Below are positions 6,466 to 6,616 of a DNA stretch of 6,616 nt, piece after piece. The notes beneath the pieces were generated by a model. The model was not told where the DNA came from. It saw only the letters and a list, made by a program, of their open reading frames with translations, and made no database searches. How positions within the stretch are numbered: position 1 is the first letter of the stretch; each line of letters begins with the position of its first letter. This DNA is from UMGS1840 sp964537245 (GTDB lineage: Bacteria; Bacillota; Clostridia; UMGS1840): the NCBI GenBank assembly GCA_964537245.1, contig CAZHZL010000104.1, positions 1 to 6,616 of the forward strand. Direction: 5' to 3'. Position numbers and translations under genes: made by a program.

Positions 6466-6494
6466 AGTATACCACATTTCGGGAATAAAATCAA
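6466..6494 (-). promoter_or_regulatory. Sigma-70/SigA-type promoter of the Fic-led operon
   Basis: On the minus strand the -35 is TTGATT (6489-6494), the spacer is 17 bases, and the -10 is TATACT (6466-6471) preceded by TGG, an extended -10. Transcription would begin near 6458-6460, leaving a leader of roughly 24 bases before the Fic ATG at 6435. A/T-rich DNA immediately upstream (6495-6525) could act as an UP element. This is the only strong promoter candidate I found in front of the seven-gene run. Confidence 0.75.
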
Positions 6495-6530
6495 TACAAA
6501 TCCTAAATTTTATTAATTTACATTATTCCC
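6481..6530. repeat. 8-base inverted repeat flanking the operon promoter's -35 region
   Basis: GGGAATAA (6481-6488) and TTATTCCC (6523-6530) are perfect inverted copies, with centres 42 bases apart, about four helical turns. One copy lies in the promoter spacer and the other upstream of the -35. This fits an operator pair bound by a regulator, possibly with looping. The link to any protein is inference, and an A/T-rich 8-base match could arise by chance. Confidence 0.4.
6504..6520. repeat. A/T-rich inverted repeat upstream of the promoter
   Basis: TAAATT and AATTTA flank the 5-base centre TTATT. In sequence of almost pure A and T this is weak evidence for a binding site. It may simply be part of an UP-element-like region ahead of the -35. 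Confidence 0.25.
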
Positions 6531-6616
6531 AAAAAAACAAAAAGGCAACAAACAAAAAGACTCTTTAAGTGAAAATGTAACCGCAACCAAAAGCAAACAA
6601 AAATCATCATAAAGCA
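6531..6616. other. Upstream low-complexity intergenic sequence
   Basis: The plus strand is A-rich with repeated CAAACAAAAA-like stretches. I see no supported gene, RNA or terminator. One minus-strand frame is open to the edge, but it encodes a Phe/Cys/Val-rich string produced by the T-runs and has no family features. Confidence 0.5.

Noticed and set aside
6535..6580. AAAGACTCTTT palindrome beside T-runs on the minus strand, as a terminator
   Set aside because: The arms are 5 bases with a 1-base centre, which cannot form a usable hairpin loop; the nearby T-runs are interrupted and no stable GC stem is present.
6518..6616. Minus-strand frame open to the right edge, possible end of an upstream gene
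   Set aside because: The translation is a Phe/Cys/Val/Leu-rich string generated by T-runs, with no recognisable protein character. Coding cannot be excluded but is not supported.
1..6616. CRISPR array, insertion sequence, tRNA, rRNA or riboswitch
   Set aside because: No regularly spaced repeats, transposase, terminal inverted repeats, cloverleaf or long structured leader were seen; intergenic space is too small for most of these.

Overview
The window is about 6.6 kb of low-GC DNA, probably from a Firmicute of the Clostridia type, such as a gut anaerobe. That placement rests on A+T-rich coding sequence, strong GGAGG-type ribosome binding sites, a Spx/ArsC-like CXXC protein of Firmicute style and a flavoredoxin-like protein. 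No species can be named.

Every convincing gene is on the minus strand, so the region reads from right to left. A good promoter with an extended -10 lies at 6466-6494, inside A/T-rich DNA. Seven genes follow with junctions of -4 to +14 bases, which looks like one transcription unit: (1) a class II Fic AMP-transferase with an N-terminal helix-turn-helix; (2) a 709-residue protein joining a PD-(D/E)XK nuclease domain to an SF1 helicase of the DUF2075 type; (3) a MutT-like Nudix hydrolase; (4) a Spx/ArsC-family thioredoxin-fold protein; (5) a flavoredoxin-like flavin reductase; (6) a TcmP protein with a methyltransferase-like fold; (7) a radical-SAM-like protein of the spore photoproduct lyase type, whose cysteine motif is CX3CX3C instead of CX3CX2C. 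After a 63-base gap with a possible second promoter, an eighth minus-strand gene begins at 124 behind a near-perfect Shine-Dalgarno sequence and runs off the left edge.

The contents fall into three blocks. Fic plus nuclease-helicase looks like accessory or defence machinery: a nucleotidyl-transferring toxin-like enzyme beside a nucleic-acid-cutting motor. Nudix, Spx-like and flavin reductase look like a redox or nucleotide-sanitation trio. TcmP and the variant radical SAM protein form a known but functionally uncharacterised pair, and they are visibly more A+T-rich than the DNA on both sides, which suggests a separately acquired cassette. Whether the three blocks act as one system or are neighbours sharing a promoter cannot be decided from the sequence. 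The TcmP/radical SAM pair and the helicase-nuclease are the parts most likely to hold undescribed biology. No RNA genes, CRISPR arrays, insertion sequences or convincing terminators were found.
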